Of a DNA stretch of 45,969 nt, positions 7,495 to 16,250 are shown piece after piece. The stretch covers positions 1-45,969 of the forward strand of contig CALAJH010000028.1 in the NCBI GenBank assembly GCA_937922655.1, written 5' to 3'. The position numbers and the translations under genes are program-made. Below the pieces are notes generated by a model, which was not told the origin of the DNA, ran no database searches, and saw only the letters and a program-made list of their open reading frames with translations. The stretch is from an uncultured Bacteroidia bacterium. Lineage in GTDB: Bacteria > Bacteroidota > Bacteroidia > J057 > CALAJH01. How positions within the stretch are numbered: position 1 is the first letter of the stretch; each line of letters begins with the position of its first letter.

Positions 7495-8022
7495 ATGGAA
7501 GTCGAAATTATCGAAGCGATACTGTTCATTTCCGAACAGCCCGTGCGTTTGGCCGAACTCGAAGAGATTTTCGCCCGTCCCGACATGGCGCCCTTTTGCC
7601 CGGGGCCGGGGGGCGTGGCCGCCGCCGTCGAAAAACTCAAAGAAAAATGCCGGCGCGACGACTGCATCTACGAACTCAGGGAAATCGCCGGCGGCTATCA
7701 ACTGCTGACCAAACCCAAGTTCGTCGCACCGATACAAACGGTCTTGGCCATGCGTCAAACCAAGAAGTTGTCGAAGGCGGCGCTCGAGACCTTGGCCGTC
7801 ATCGCTTACAAACAACCCGTAACCAAAGCCGAAATCGAACATATTCGCGGGGTCAATTCCGACTATGCCATTCAAAAACTGTTGGAAAAACAGCTCATAG
7901 AACCGGCGGGCAGGGCCGAACTGCCGGGCAAACCCCTGCTTTACCGCCCCACGGCCCAATTCATGGCCCACTTCGGCATCAACTCCCTTGCCGATTTGCC
8001 CAAACTCAAAGAATTTTCTTAA
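7495..8022 (+). CDS. scpB: Chromosome segregation protein ScpB
   Basis: A 175-residue protein with the two winged-helix domains of ScpB. The second carries the family core LSKAALETLAVIAYKQPVTKAEIEHIRGVNS. ScpB dimers bind the kleisin ScpA and regulate the SMC ATPase in chromosome condensation in the cytoplasm. The N-terminus MEVEIIEAILFISEQPV is also typical. It begins at the base after the M28 peptidase stop. No scpA or smc gene is in the window. Length and motif order are normal, and I see nothing degenerate. Confidence 0.93.
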   Translation: MEVEIIEAILFISEQPVRLAELEEIFARPDMAPFCPGPGGVAAAVEKLKEKCRRDDCIYELREIAGGYQLLTKPKFVAPIQTVLAMRQTKKLSKAALETLAVIAYKQPVTKAEIEHIRGVNSDYAIQKLLEKQLIEPAGRAELPGKPLLYRPTAQFMAHFGINSLADLPKLKEFS

Positions 8023-8050
8023 CCGCGCCGCGCCGAAACCCATGAGGGGA

Positions 8051-8083
8051 TTTTGCGAATTTGACGGCGACGCCGTAAATTAG
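8051..8083 (+). promoter_or_regulatory. Probable promoter of prfA
   Basis: TTTTG at 8051-8055, a 20-nt spacer, then TAAATTAG at 8076-8083, one base away from TAnnTTTG. The box ends 4 nt before the ATG at 8088, so the message would be leaderless. Confidence 0.45.
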
Positions 8084-8087
8084 CGTC

Positions 8088-9167
8088 ATGGATTTGTTGG
8101 AACGCTTGCCCGCCATCGAAAGTCGATTTGAGGAGGTTAATCGGCTGTTGGCCGACCCCGAAACCCTTTCCGATATGCAAAAATTAAAAAATTTAAGTAA
8201 AGAATATAAAAAACTAAACAAAATTATTCCCGTCGGCAAAAATTACCGCCTCGTCGTGGACAACATCGCCAACGCAAAAAAAATTTTGGAGGAGGAGGCG
8301 GACGAGGAATTTCGCGCCATGGCCAAAGACGAACTCGTTCAACTGTCGAGCGAGGTCGAAAAACTCGAACAAGAGCTGAAAAATCTGCTCATCCCCGAAG
8401 ACCCCGAAGACTCGAAAAACGTCGTCTTGGAAATTCGCGCCGGCACCGGCGGCGACGAGGCCGCCCTTTTCGCCGGCGACCTCTTTGAAATGTACAGACG
8501 TTACGCCGAAAAAAAAGGCTTTGAGTTTGAAGTCAACGACTATCACGAGGGTAGCGTCGGGGGATACAAAGAAATTACCGTTTCGATACGCGGCGAGGAC
8601 TGTTACGGCTTGATGAAGTTCGAATCGGGGGTACACCGCGTGCAACGAGTGCCGGACACCGAAACACAAGGACGGGTGCATACGTCGGCGGCGACCGTCG
8701 CCGTCATGCCCGAGGCCGAAGAATTCGACGTCGTACTCAACGACAACGACATTATCAAAGAAACGTTTTGTTCGTCGGGTGCGGGAGGGCAGTCGGTCAA
8801 TACCACGTATTCCGCCGTGCGTTTGACCCACGTGCCGACGGGGGTCGTCGTTTCGATGCAGAACGAGCGTTCGCAAATCAAAAATTATGAAATGGCGCTC
8901 AAAATTCTCAAAACCCGACTTTACGACCTTGAAATCGAAAAACGCAACGCCGAACAGGCGGCATTGAGAAAGTCGTTGGTTTCGACGGGCGACCGTTCGG
9001 CCAAAGTACGCACCTACAACTTTCCGCAAAGCCGGGTTACCGACCATCGCATCGGCCTGACGATTTACAATTTGCCGGCGATATTGGCGGGTGATTTGGA
9101 CGAATTTATCGAGGCCCTGCGTTTGGCGGAAAACATGGCCAAACTCGAAAATCTGCAAACGGTGTAA
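8088..9167 (+). CDS. prfA: Peptide chain release factor 1
   Basis: A 359-residue class I release factor. The stop-codon tripeptide region reads RVPDTETQG (Pro189-Asp190-Thr191), the P-x-T signature of RF1 rather than the SPF of RF2, so it should read UAA and UAG. The catalytic GGQ lies at 233-235 in SSGAGGQSVNTTYSA and triggers peptidyl-tRNA hydrolysis in the ribosome. The N-terminal helical domain is complete. No programmed frameshift is seen, as expected for prfA. The next gene starts 5 nt downstream and is probably co-transcribed. Confidence 0.96.
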   Translation: MDLLERLPAIESRFEEVNRLLADPETLSDMQKLKNLSKEYKKLNKIIPVGKNYRLVVDNIANAKKILEEEADEEFRAMAKDELVQLSSEVEKLEQELKNLLIPEDPEDSKNVVLEIRAGTGGDEAALFAGDLFEMYRRYAEKKGFEFEVNDYHEGSVGGYKEITVSIRGEDCYGLMKFESGVHRVQRVPDTETQGRVHTSAATVAVMPEAEEFDVVLNDNDIIKETFCSSGAGGQSVNTTYSAVRLTHVPTGVVVSMQNERSQIKNYEMALKILKTRLYDLEIEKRNAEQAALRKSLVSTGDRSAKVRTYNFPQSRVTDHRIGLTIYNLPAILAGDLDEFIEALRLAENMAKLENLQTV

Positions 9168-9172
9168 CGAGT

Positions 9173-9649
9173 ATGGAGGCGTGGATGAAATGGTGGGACT
9201 ATGCCGGCGTTGCGGCGTTGAGCGGATTTAAGTTCGTGCCGGGGGTGCTTGCGGCCCTCGCGTTGAAAATGAACTTTTGGGAAACGACGCTATGCACGGG
9301 CGTGGGCGGCGTGGCGGGCTCGACGTTTTTTACGTATTTTGGGAAACAAATAGCGTTGGGGATGGCGAAATTACGGGCGCGTTTTACACGTCGTCCAACG
9401 GCTCCCCCGCCCCCGAAAGCCGAAACGCTGGCACAAAAAGTTTGGCGCAAATACGGTCTGACGGGCGTGGCCGCGCTCACCCCGCCGATATTCAGTCCGC
9501 CTATCGGTACGGCCATCGCCTTGGGCTTTGGTACGCCGCCCCGTAAAATCGTCGCCCATATGGGGGTTAGTTTTGCGGTTTGGGCGCCGATTTCCGGCAC
9601 GCTCACCCTTTTCGACTACCACGCCGCTTGGAGGGCGTTTTTCGGCTGA
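9173..9649 (+). CDS. Small multi-helix membrane protein, unknown function
   Basis: A 158-residue hydrophobic protein with about four membrane segments split by a basic proline-rich loop (RRPTAPPPPKAE, around residue 75). Glycine- and proline-rich helices such as LTPPIFSPPIGTAIALGFG recall small transporter-like or DedA-like membrane proteins, but no signature is clear enough to assign. The start could be ATG 9173 or Met5 at 9185. It follows prfA by 5 nt and ends 3 nt from the convergent stop of the tape-measure-like gene. Confidence 0.65.
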   Translation: MEAWMKWWDYAGVAALSGFKFVPGVLAALALKMNFWETTLCTGVGGVAGSTFFTYFGKQIALGMAKLRARFTRRPTAPPPPKAETLAQKVWRKYGLTGVAALTPPIFSPPIGTAIALGFGTPPRKIVAHMGVSFAVWAPISGTLTLFDYHAAWRAFFG

Positions 9650-9652
9650 AAC

Positions 9653-10759
9653 TCAATCGTAAGTGCGGTAGCGCCGGTCCAAAAAACGGGTTTCGTCGCC
9701 CGACTGTTGGACAAACAATCGAAACCCTCGTTCATCGATGGCGACGTTGACGTTTTGAAAAAGACGACGTTGCATTTCGTCGGGCGGAATTTGACGACGA
9801 TGAATGGCGTCGAGAACGGCGCGGTAATCGCGGGCTTCGCGTGCGGGCGTAACGGCTTCACCCGGGGTGAGCAAAGCGGGAACGGAGTCTTTGCCCGGCG
9901 TTCCGCCTCGAACGGCCAGCGTACCTTTGGAAAATTGTTGGACGGCAACGGTGGCGGTTTGCGCCGCGCCGAGCGCCGCCACCACCCCGGCCAAAATCGG
10001 GCCGAGGGTCGGTCCGCCTTCGGCCAAAGCCTTCGTTACGGCCACGGCGGTGTTGGCGATGGTTTCGGCGACGGCGACGGCCTTTTTTACCTGTCCCGCT
10101 TTTTTGGCGGCCTCGTCGCGACGGCGTTCGTAAAGGGCGCGGTCGGCGTGCATTCGTTCGAGCGCTTGTCGTTGGTTTAGAATTTCGCGTTCGAGTCGGG
10201 CTTTTTCGTCGCCTTCGGCGTTGTTTCGGTAAGTTTCGAGTTGTCGGAGGCGTTCTTGGGCGGCGGCGATATCGGCTTGGACGGTTTGCAGGCCGTTACG
10301 GGTTTGGGCGTCGGCCTCGGCGGCGACGAGCGCCGACGCTTGCCGGGCAAGGTTCAACATAGGAGCGAAGGCGGCGGAAAAACGCACGGTTTCGTTTTGC
10401 AACGTTCGGGCGAAAGCGCGTTCACGGTCTTGGTCGATGCGTTCGAGGGCCCTTTTGGCCGCCTCTTCGCTTCGACGAAAAGCGCGAATTTGCGCTTCGC
10501 TCAGACGATTTTCCGCACGGGCAAGGTTTTGGCTCAAAGTTTCGAGTTGCCGGGCGCCGAAAGCGCCGGCGATTTGGCCCCCCAACGTCTTGGCAACATC
10601 CCCCAACTTTTCCAAACCTCCCCGCATACGTTCGCCCGCTTTTTGCGCCGCCGCAATCTTTTCCGCAATTTGTTCGTAAAGTTCGATTTGTTCGCGCAGT
10701 TCGTCGCTAATCTCCCGTTCGATTTCCCAACGGTCTTCGGTCGCGATGACGATTTCCAT
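9653..10759 (-). CDS. Phage tail tape-measure-like protein, isolated
   Basis: A 368-residue protein if it starts at Met 10759; a longer frame begins at 10774, but its first codons overlap a TATTTTG box placed 5 nt before 10759. It is almost wholly helical: Ala/Arg/Glu-rich coiled coil to about residue 225, a small hydrophobic stretch at 228-275 (KAVAVAETIANTAVAVTKAL), then GTPGKDSVPALLTPGEAV near 285-303. This last motif, GKDSVPALLTPGE, is a recurring C-terminal signature of tail tape-measure proteins in phages and phage-derived injection machines. No capsid, portal, baseplate or lysis gene is nearby. I infer a domesticated or orphan phage-derived gene. The tiny acidic gene upstream shares its strand and may be its partner. 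Confidence 0.65.
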   Translation of the reverse strand: MEIVIATEDRWEIEREISDELREQIELYEQIAEKIAAAQKAGERMRGGLEKLGDVAKTLGGQIAGAFGARQLETLSQNLARAENRLSEAQIRAFRRSEEAAKRALERIDQDRERAFARTLQNETVRFSAAFAPMLNLARQASALVAAEADAQTRNGLQTVQADIAAAQERLRQLETYRNNAEGDEKARLEREILNQRQALERMHADRALYERRRDEAAKKAGQVKKAVAVAETIANTAVAVTKALAEGGPTLGPILAGVVAALGAAQTATVAVQQFSKGTLAVRGGTPGKDSVPALLTPGEAVTPAREARDYRAVLDAIHRRQIPPDEMQRRLFQNVNVAIDERGFRLFVQQSGDETRFLDRRYRTYD

Positions 10760-10813
10760 TCTCGCAAAATACATCGCAAGCCCGGTTCGTTACGCCTCCC
10801 GCGTTGTCGGAAT

Positions 10814-11020
10814 TTAAAAGCCGAAATATTCTTCGTAAGCTTCACGGCGTTCTTCGGGAGACATATCGCAAAGGTCGTCGTAGGGGATGTATTCTTGTAA
10901 ATCTTGCCACATATCTTCGTCGTCGGCCTCGTCCCAAACGTCGTCGTCAAAGTCTGCGTCGTCGGCCTCGTCCCAAACGTCGTCGATTTTCTCGTAAGCC
11001 CTGAGGTTGTCGTTATGCAT
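10814..11020 (-). CDS. Small acidic repeat protein, 68 aa
   Basis: A very acidic protein (about 28 of 68 residues Asp or Glu) with an internal 13-residue repeat beginning DDVWDEADD, twice, followed by YIPYDDLCDMSPEERREAYEEYFGF. The C-terminal part looks like a folded helical tail. It has no signal peptide. It lies 54 nt upstream of the tape-measure-like gene on the same strand. In phages the gene before the tape-measure protein encodes the tail chaperone, which makes a chaperone-like role an attractive but unproven idea. DNA-mimic or low-complexity linker roles are also possible. The DNA-level repeat and acidic bias leave some doubt that it is real. Confidence 0.5.
   Translation of the reverse strand: MHNDNLRAYEKIDDVWDEADDADFDDDVWDEADDEDMWQDLQEYIPYDDLCDMSPEERREAYEEYFGF
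10918..10985 (-). repeat. 29-bp perfect direct repeat, period 39
   Basis: The 29-bp sequence at 10918-10946 is repeated exactly at 10957-10985. The 39-bp period equals the 13-residue repeat of the small acidic protein. Confidence 0.85.
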
Positions 11021-11139
11021 AATAGTCGATAATGTAATAATTTATAATGACGAAATAGATTTGATGTATAGTTTGCAATCGAATGAGTAGGCAATTTCGC
11101 AACGAAGGAAAATTTTATGGTTAAAAAACTATTAAAAAA

Positions 11140-12312
11140 TCAATCGGGGCGTTGAAGGATGAGGGCGGCGGCGCCGCCGCCGAAACCCGCGGCATTGACC
11201 ATGACGGTTCGAAAGTCTCGAACGGAGTTGTCGTGAACGGGATAGGGCATGTTCAAAGGGCCGAAACGAAGCATGAGGAGCGCGACTTCAAGGGCGAGGG
11301 CGGGAGCTGCGCCAAGGGCGTGGCCGGTGAGCCATTTGGGGGCGTAAAGGTAGGGACGGGGCCGATGTTCCCAAACGGCGGCAATGGCGGCGAGTTCGGC
11401 GGCGTCGCCGGCGAGGGTTCCGGGGGCGTGCATGACCACGGCGTCGGGCCAGAGCCCGGCCTCGGCAATGGCCGCACGCATGGCCGTTTGCAAGGCCGCG
11501 CCGTCGGCGCCCGTCGCGGCCAAATGCGGCGGTTTTTCCGTTCCCCATCCTACTCCGATGATTTTCGCCCAAACGGGGCCGTTGCGTTTATCCTCGTTTT
11601 CCAATGAAAAAACGACGGCGCCTTCGCCCATGACCATCGTATCCTCACCCTGAGACGCCAGCGGCCGACACGGAAACTCCCGATTTGCACGGGAACGGTG
11701 GGCGTAAGCGCCCGTCGAACGCATGGCGCTCAGCGTAAAAGGCGTAAGCGGCGCCTCCGCACCGCCGGCCAAGGCCCGTTCCACCACGCCCGCACGTATC
11801 AACGCCGTCGCCGTCGCCACCGCCGTCGCCGCCGATACACACGTTTGCGATACGACGAAAGCCGTTGTCGGCGGCTTCAAACGTTCGGCCAATCGCGCGG
11901 CGGGCAAAGAGGCCAAACCGCCGGCCGTCGTTGTCGGCGAAGCAAAAGGCGAAACCCGCTTGGCAGAGGAAAAATCAGAGAAATACTGCTCCCCACGACC
12001 CGCCGCCCCCCGCGCCGAACCCACGACAATCGCGTAATTGCGCCCCGGTTTCCAATTTGCGGCCGCAATTTCGCAGGCATACGCCGCCATCAACGCCGCG
12101 CGGTCAAACAACTTTTCCCTGCGTTCCAACACGGCGACGTAAGATTCCAGTACGGCTTCGGCCTCGGCATCCAAGCGGGCGGCCAAAACACTTTCCTCTC
12201 CAATTTGCGTCGGTCCAACGGCCGTACGCCCCGAACGGTAACGGGCATAAACGCGTTCGACGCCCGTTCCCGCCACGGAAATCGAACCGTATCCCGTAAC
12301 GACAACCCCCAC
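11140..12312 (-). CDS. Beta-ketoacyl-ACP synthase, FabF-like
   Basis: A 390-residue thiolase-fold condensing enzyme. The start GTG 12312 lies 2 nt after the bamA stop and opens with VGVVVTGYGS, the normal beginning of the fold; the longer frame to 12525 is antisense-like extension inside bamA. The catalytic triad is complete: Cys158 in SQTCVSAATAV, His295 in MHAPGTLAGDAAE and His331 in LTGHALGAAP, close to Cys163/His303/His340 of E. coli FabF. It should elongate an acyl chain by decarboxylative condensation in the cytoplasm. The context around Cys158 and His295 (HAPGT in place of HGT-T) departs from housekeeping FabF, so a secondary pathway such as pigment or specialised lipid synthesis is possible. 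No acyl carrier protein gene is near. Confidence 0.82.
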   Translation of the reverse strand: MGVVVTGYGSISVAGTGVERVYARYRSGRTAVGPTQIGEESVLAARLDAEAEAVLESYVAVLERREKLFDRAALMAAYACEIAAANWKPGRNYAIVVGSARGAAGRGEQYFSDFSSAKRVSPFASPTTTAGGLASLPAARLAERLKPPTTAFVVSQTCVSAATAVATATALIRAGVVERALAGGAEAPLTPFTLSAMRSTGAYAHRSRANREFPCRPLASQGEDTMVMGEGAVVFSLENEDKRNGPVWAKIIGVGWGTEKPPHLAATGADGAALQTAMRAAIAEAGLWPDAVVMHAPGTLAGDAAELAAIAAVWEHRPRPYLYAPKWLTGHALGAAPALALEVALLMLRFGPLNMPYPVHDNSVRDFRTVMVNAAGFGGGAAALILQRPD

Positions 12313-12314
12313 CG

Positions 12315-14810
12315 TTAAAACTGTTGGCCTATCATGAAATGGAAATTGAATCGGCGCGACAGCGGACTCGGCGGGTCCAATCCATACCCCAAATCTATGC
12401 CCAACAAACCAAATATGGGAAGAAATATGCGTACCCCGCCCCCCACCGAGCGGCGAAGATGGAAGGGATTGTAGTTGGCAAATTTTCCCCATGCGTTGCC
12501 CGCTTCGGCAAAACCATGCACCCAAACCGTGGCCGTCGGAGACAAAGACAAGGCCTGCCGAAGTTCAACGGTAAACTTGTTGAATATCGCATGTCCCAGA
12601 GCCGCATTGTCGCCCACGGATTGAAAATCCTGATAACCGCGTTGGGCAATAATTTCGCGTCCGTCGAGGTTGAAACCCATCAAACCGTCGCCGCCCAAAT
12701 AGAAACGTTCAAACGGCGACAAACCAATGGCGGGATTGAAATATCCCAAATAACCCGTCAATGCCCGTGCAAACAACACGAATGGAAGTTTGACGTTGGT
12801 GAGTTTGGTATAGGTTTCGGTGGAAAACTTCCATTTGTGAAACTCAAGCAAACGATACTTTTCGTTGGCGCCCAAATTGGCGTAATCCTTTTTGATAAAC
12901 AACGACCACGGCGGCGTGGCTTCCACCGAAAAGTTCAGCACCGAACCGCGAGTCGGAAATATCGGAACGTCGATGCTTGTACGGTCGAAAGTTTGTTTCA
13001 AACTAACGATATTGACCTGCCCTCTGTCCACGCCGCCAAATATCGAACCGGCGCCCCGCACGTCGTAAAAACGATAACCCAACGAAGTAAAGGAACGGAA
13101 AAAGTCGTCGGGCCATTTCATTCTTCGACCAAAATCCGCCGAAATACCGACAATGTTTATCCTGTAATTGGAAAAGAACGAACGTTGCATGGAATAGTTG
13201 GCATTGACGCCCAAAGAATTGGGTTTGAAGCCGCCGAGCCACGGTTCGATAAAAGAAACGGCGTAGTTCTGAAAGCCTGCGCCGTTGAGTTGGGCACGAA
13301 TGGAGAGCTTTTGTCCGTCGCCCGAAGGCAAAGGTTTCCACGCGCTTTTTTGCAAAACACGACGTGCCGAAAAGTTGTTGAACTGCAATCCCACCGTACC
13401 AATCAACCCCGTTCCACCGATGAAGTTGTTGTTGAAGTTTCTTTGCGGTCTGCCGCCCCATCCCGCTTGAAAAAACAACTGGTCGCTCGGTTTTTCCTCG
13501 ACGACATACTTTATATCCACCGTTCCCTTTTCGGGATTGGGAAGGGGATTGATTTGCATATTCTCTTGATTGAAAAAACCAAGATTCAAGATTTCTCGTT
13601 GAGTGCGAATGATTTCCGCACGGCTAAACTTATTGCCCGGATAGGTGCGAATTTCGCGAAGAACGACGTGGTCGGAGGTTTTGGTGTTACCTTCGATAAT
13701 GATTTTGTCGTAAGTGGCCTGCGGGCCTTCGGCCATACGTATTTCCAAATCAATCGAATCCCTGTCCACCGCGATTTCCACGGGGTCGATTCTAAAAAAC
13801 AAGTGTCCGTCGTCCAAATAGAGCGAACTGATGTCCGAACCGTTGGGGTCCATGGTCAATCTTCGTTGGAGAAGTTGGGTGTTGTACACCTGTCCCTTCT
13901 TGATTCCCAAGAGCGTATCCAAAAATCCGGACGTATATTTAAAGTTGCCAAGCCACGTAATGTTTCGGAAATAATACGTGTTTCCTTCGTAAAGTTTAAT
14001 GTGAAGATTGATGCGGTTGGGGGCGGTGGCAATAACGGAATCTTTGAGAATTCTCGCGTCGCGCAAGCCTTTGGATTGCATGAATTCTATTAATGACGAC
14101 TTATCTTCGCCGAACTTTGCGGGAATATATTTGGACGCTTTCCAAAAACGCCAAAATTTAATGGGTTTGGTGTTTTTAAGTTTGGCCAAATACTTTCGGG
14201 TTTTTATTTTTTCCGCGCCGTCGATAATTATTTTGCCGATTTTCACCCGCTTTCCTTTATTGATACTAATGACAAGTACGATGCCGTTTTGCATTACGTC
14301 GTCGGGACGGGTGGTGATATCCACTTTGGTATTGAAAAAACCTTTTTCGTAATAAAAGTTTTTGATGATGCGAATAACGTTTCTGCGTTTGGATTCGGTA
14401 AAACGTTGTCCGCGGACGAGTTTGACTTTTTCCCGTAAATCGTCGGCCTGACTTTTCGAAATGCCGACAAAGGTATATTTCGCTATTCTTGGACGCTCCT
14501 CAACCTTGATGACAACATATAGTTTTTCCCCGAGAATCTTTTCGGCTTCGATGCTAATGTCGGCAAAAATGTTTTGCTTCCAGAGTTTTTTGATGGCATC
14601 GGCGAAAGCGTCTCCGGGAACGGTGATTTTTTGTCCGATTTCCAATCCCGAAAGGGAAACAAGGGCGTTTTTGTCGCCAAACTCGATACCTTCGACGGAA
14701 ATTCCCGCCAATTCATAGTCGCCCGGCGGAACGTATTTTCCCGGAATTTGTGCAAACAAAGGATGCGACAAAGCCCAAAACAAGGCTCCGAAAAATATGG
14801 ATTTCAACAT
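12315..14810 (-). CDS. bamA: Outer-membrane protein assembly factor BamA
   Basis: An 831-residue Omp85 protein. A signal peptide (MLKSIFFGALFWALSHPLFAQ, cut after FAQ) is followed by POTRA repeats to about residue 430 (for example VVIKVEERPRIAKYTFVG) and a 16-strand barrel ending in the aromatic residue of GQQF. The conserved barrel region reads GGDGLMGFNLDGRE and then QRGY, the Bacteroidota version of the loop-6 motif. It inserts beta-barrel proteins into the outer membrane. It starts immediately after the miaB stop (14811) and the ketosynthase follows after 2 nt, so the three genes form one operon. Length is normal. Confidence 0.95.
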   Translation of the reverse strand: MLKSIFFGALFWALSHPLFAQIPGKYVPPGDYELAGISVEGIEFGDKNALVSLSGLEIGQKITVPGDAFADAIKKLWKQNIFADISIEAEKILGEKLYVVIKVEERPRIAKYTFVGISKSQADDLREKVKLVRGQRFTESKRRNVIRIIKNFYYEKGFFNTKVDITTRPDDVMQNGIVLVISINKGKRVKIGKIIIDGAEKIKTRKYLAKLKNTKPIKFWRFWKASKYIPAKFGEDKSSLIEFMQSKGLRDARILKDSVIATAPNRINLHIKLYEGNTYYFRNITWLGNFKYTSGFLDTLLGIKKGQVYNTQLLQRRLTMDPNGSDISSLYLDDGHLFFRIDPVEIAVDRDSIDLEIRMAEGPQATYDKIIIEGNTKTSDHVVLREIRTYPGNKFSRAEIIRTQREILNLGFFNQENMQINPLPNPEKGTVDIKYVVEEKPSDQLFFQAGWGGRPQRNFNNNFIGGTGLIGTVGLQFNNFSARRVLQKSAWKPLPSGDGQKLSIRAQLNGAGFQNYAVSFIEPWLGGFKPNSLGVNANYSMQRSFFSNYRINIVGISADFGRRMKWPDDFFRSFTSLGYRFYDVRGAGSIFGGVDRGQVNIVSLKQTFDRTSIDVPIFPTRGSVLNFSVEATPPWSLFIKKDYANLGANEKYRLLEFHKWKFSTETYTKLTNVKLPFVLFARALTGYLGYFNPAIGLSPFERFYLGGDGLMGFNLDGREIIAQRGYQDFQSVGDNAALGHAIFNKFTVELRQALSLSPTATVWVHGFAEAGNAWGKFANYNPFHLRRSVGGGVRIFLPIFGLLGIDLGYGLDPPSPLSRRFNFHFMIGQQF

Positions 14811-16226
14811 TTAGACCGCTTGTCCAATAAGGGTGGCGCCGGTGGACGACGTGATGTATACCGAAACGTAATCGCCGGGTTGCAAGGATAAATCGTCTTT
14901 GGGGAAAACGACCATTTTGTTTTGGTCGTTGCGTCCGCAGAAGTCGTTTTTCGAACGTTTCGAATCTCCTTCAATAAGTACTTTGAACGTTTTTCCCACG
15001 TCGTTTTGGTTGGATTCTCGGCTTAATCGATTTTGAAGTTCGATGATTTCGGCGAGCCTTCGTTTCTTGATTTCTTCGGGAACGTCGTCGGAATATTTTC
15101 TGGCGGCCAACGTTCCGGGACGTTGCGAATAAAAAAACATAAACGCCGAATCAAATTTCACCTCCTCCATCAGCGACAATGTTTGTCGGTGTTCGTCTTC
15201 GGTTTCGGAACAAAATCCGGCGATAATGTCGGTGGAAAGACCGATGTTCGGAATGAAACCACGAATCATTTTGATTTTTTCGAGGTACCATTCACGGGAA
15301 TATCCACGGTTCATCATCTCCAATATTCGACTTGAACCGCTTTGTACGGGCAGATGAATGAAGTTGCAAATGTTTTCGTAACGCGCCATCGTTTCGACGA
15401 CGTCTTCGGTGATGTCTTTGGGGTGGGAGGTGGAAAAACGGACGCGCAAATCGGACGCCACCAGAGCCACTTTTTCCAACAAACCGGCAAAAGATACGGA
15501 TTCGTACTTGTAGGAATCGACGTTTTGACCAAGAAGGGTAACCTCGCGATAACCGTTTTGGTACAAATCCGTGGCTTCTCGCACGATGCTTTCGGGGTCG
15601 CGCGAACGTTCCCGTCCCCGGGTGAAAGGGACGACGCAAAACGAGCACATGTTGTCGCAACCGCGCATTATGGTAATAAACGCGGAAACACCGTTGGTAT
15701 TCAGGCGTACGGGCGCCAAATCGGCGTACGTTTCTTCGCGAGACAGCAGGACGTTCACCGCTCTTTGTCCCGATTCCACCTCTTCAATCAAAACGGGCAA
15801 GGTACGGTAAGCGTCGGGGCCGACGACCAAATCCACCAAGCCGCTTTCGTCCAAAAGTTTCTTTTTGAGCCTTTCGGCCATGCAACCCAACACGCCGACC
15901 ATCAATCCGGGATTGCGTTTTTTAATACTTTTGAAGTATTCGAGGCGTTTCCAAATTTGGCTTTCGGCGTTTTCACGAATGCTGCACGTATTTAAAAGCA
16001 CCAAATCGGCCTCTTTTTCGTTTTTTGTGAATCCAAAACCCGAGTCCGCAAGCACGGATGCGACGATTTCGGTGTCGGAAAAATTCATTTGGCACCCGTA
16101 GGTTTCGACGTAGGCGCGTTTTTTTCCCGTACCCAAGCCTTCGTACGCGCTCCCCTGACGGCTTTCGTCCATCGTTTTGTCCAAAAGCGTTTGGGGGTTA
16201 AACACTTTTTGCGTTAATTGGCTCAT
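14811..16226 (-). CDS. miaB: tRNA-2-methylthio-N6-dimethylallyladenosine synthase
   Basis: A 471-residue methylthiotransferase. The N-terminal UPF0004 domain has three cluster cysteines (Cys45 in TYGCQMN, Cys81 in LNTCSIRE, Cys115 in LGCMAE). The radical SAM motif is CDNMCSFC (Cys190, Cys194, Cys197) and a C-terminal TRAM domain ends in GATLIGQAV. It adds a methylthio group to i6A37 of tRNAs reading UNN codons. The start ATG lies 8 nt behind an exact promoter box, so the transcript should be leaderless. It heads the miaB-bamA-ketosynthase operon and is divergent from the BioF-like gene. Confidence 0.96.
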   Translation of the reverse strand: MSQLTQKVFNPQTLLDKTMDESRQGSAYEGLGTGKKRAYVETYGCQMNFSDTEIVASVLADSGFGFTKNEKEADLVLLNTCSIRENAESQIWKRLEYFKSIKKRNPGLMVGVLGCMAERLKKKLLDESGLVDLVVGPDAYRTLPVLIEEVESGQRAVNVLLSREETYADLAPVRLNTNGVSAFITIMRGCDNMCSFCVVPFTRGRERSRDPESIVREATDLYQNGYREVTLLGQNVDSYKYESVSFAGLLEKVALVASDLRVRFSTSHPKDITEDVVETMARYENICNFIHLPVQSGSSRILEMMNRGYSREWYLEKIKMIRGFIPNIGLSTDIIAGFCSETEDEHRQTLSLMEEVKFDSAFMFFYSQRPGTLAARKYSDDVPEEIKKRRLAEIIELQNRLSRESNQNDVGKTFKVLIEGDSKRSKNDFCGRNDQNKMVVFPKDDLSLQPGDYVSVYITSSTGATLIGQAV

Positions 16227-16234
16227 ATCTTACG

Positions 16235-16242
16235 CAAAGTTA
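16235..16242 (-). promoter_or_regulatory. Bacteroidota -7 box TAACTTTG before miaB
   Basis: Read on the minus strand this is an exact TAnnTTTG, ending 8 nt before the miaB ATG. It lies inside the start region of the divergent gene, so the two transcription units share a compact control region. Confidence 0.6.
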
Positions 16243-16250
16243 AACATTCG

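Noticed and set aside
9653-11020. Prophage
   Set aside because: One tape-measure-like gene without integrase, capsid, portal, terminase, baseplate or lysis genes does not make a prophage.
12313-12525. 71-residue N-terminal extension of the ketosynthase
   Set aside because: It lies inside bamA in another frame and the fold begins normally at GTG 12312.
16218-16250. TTG start for the BioF-like gene
   Set aside because: It would overlap the miaB start codon; GTG 16251 gives a normal N-terminus. Not fully excluded.
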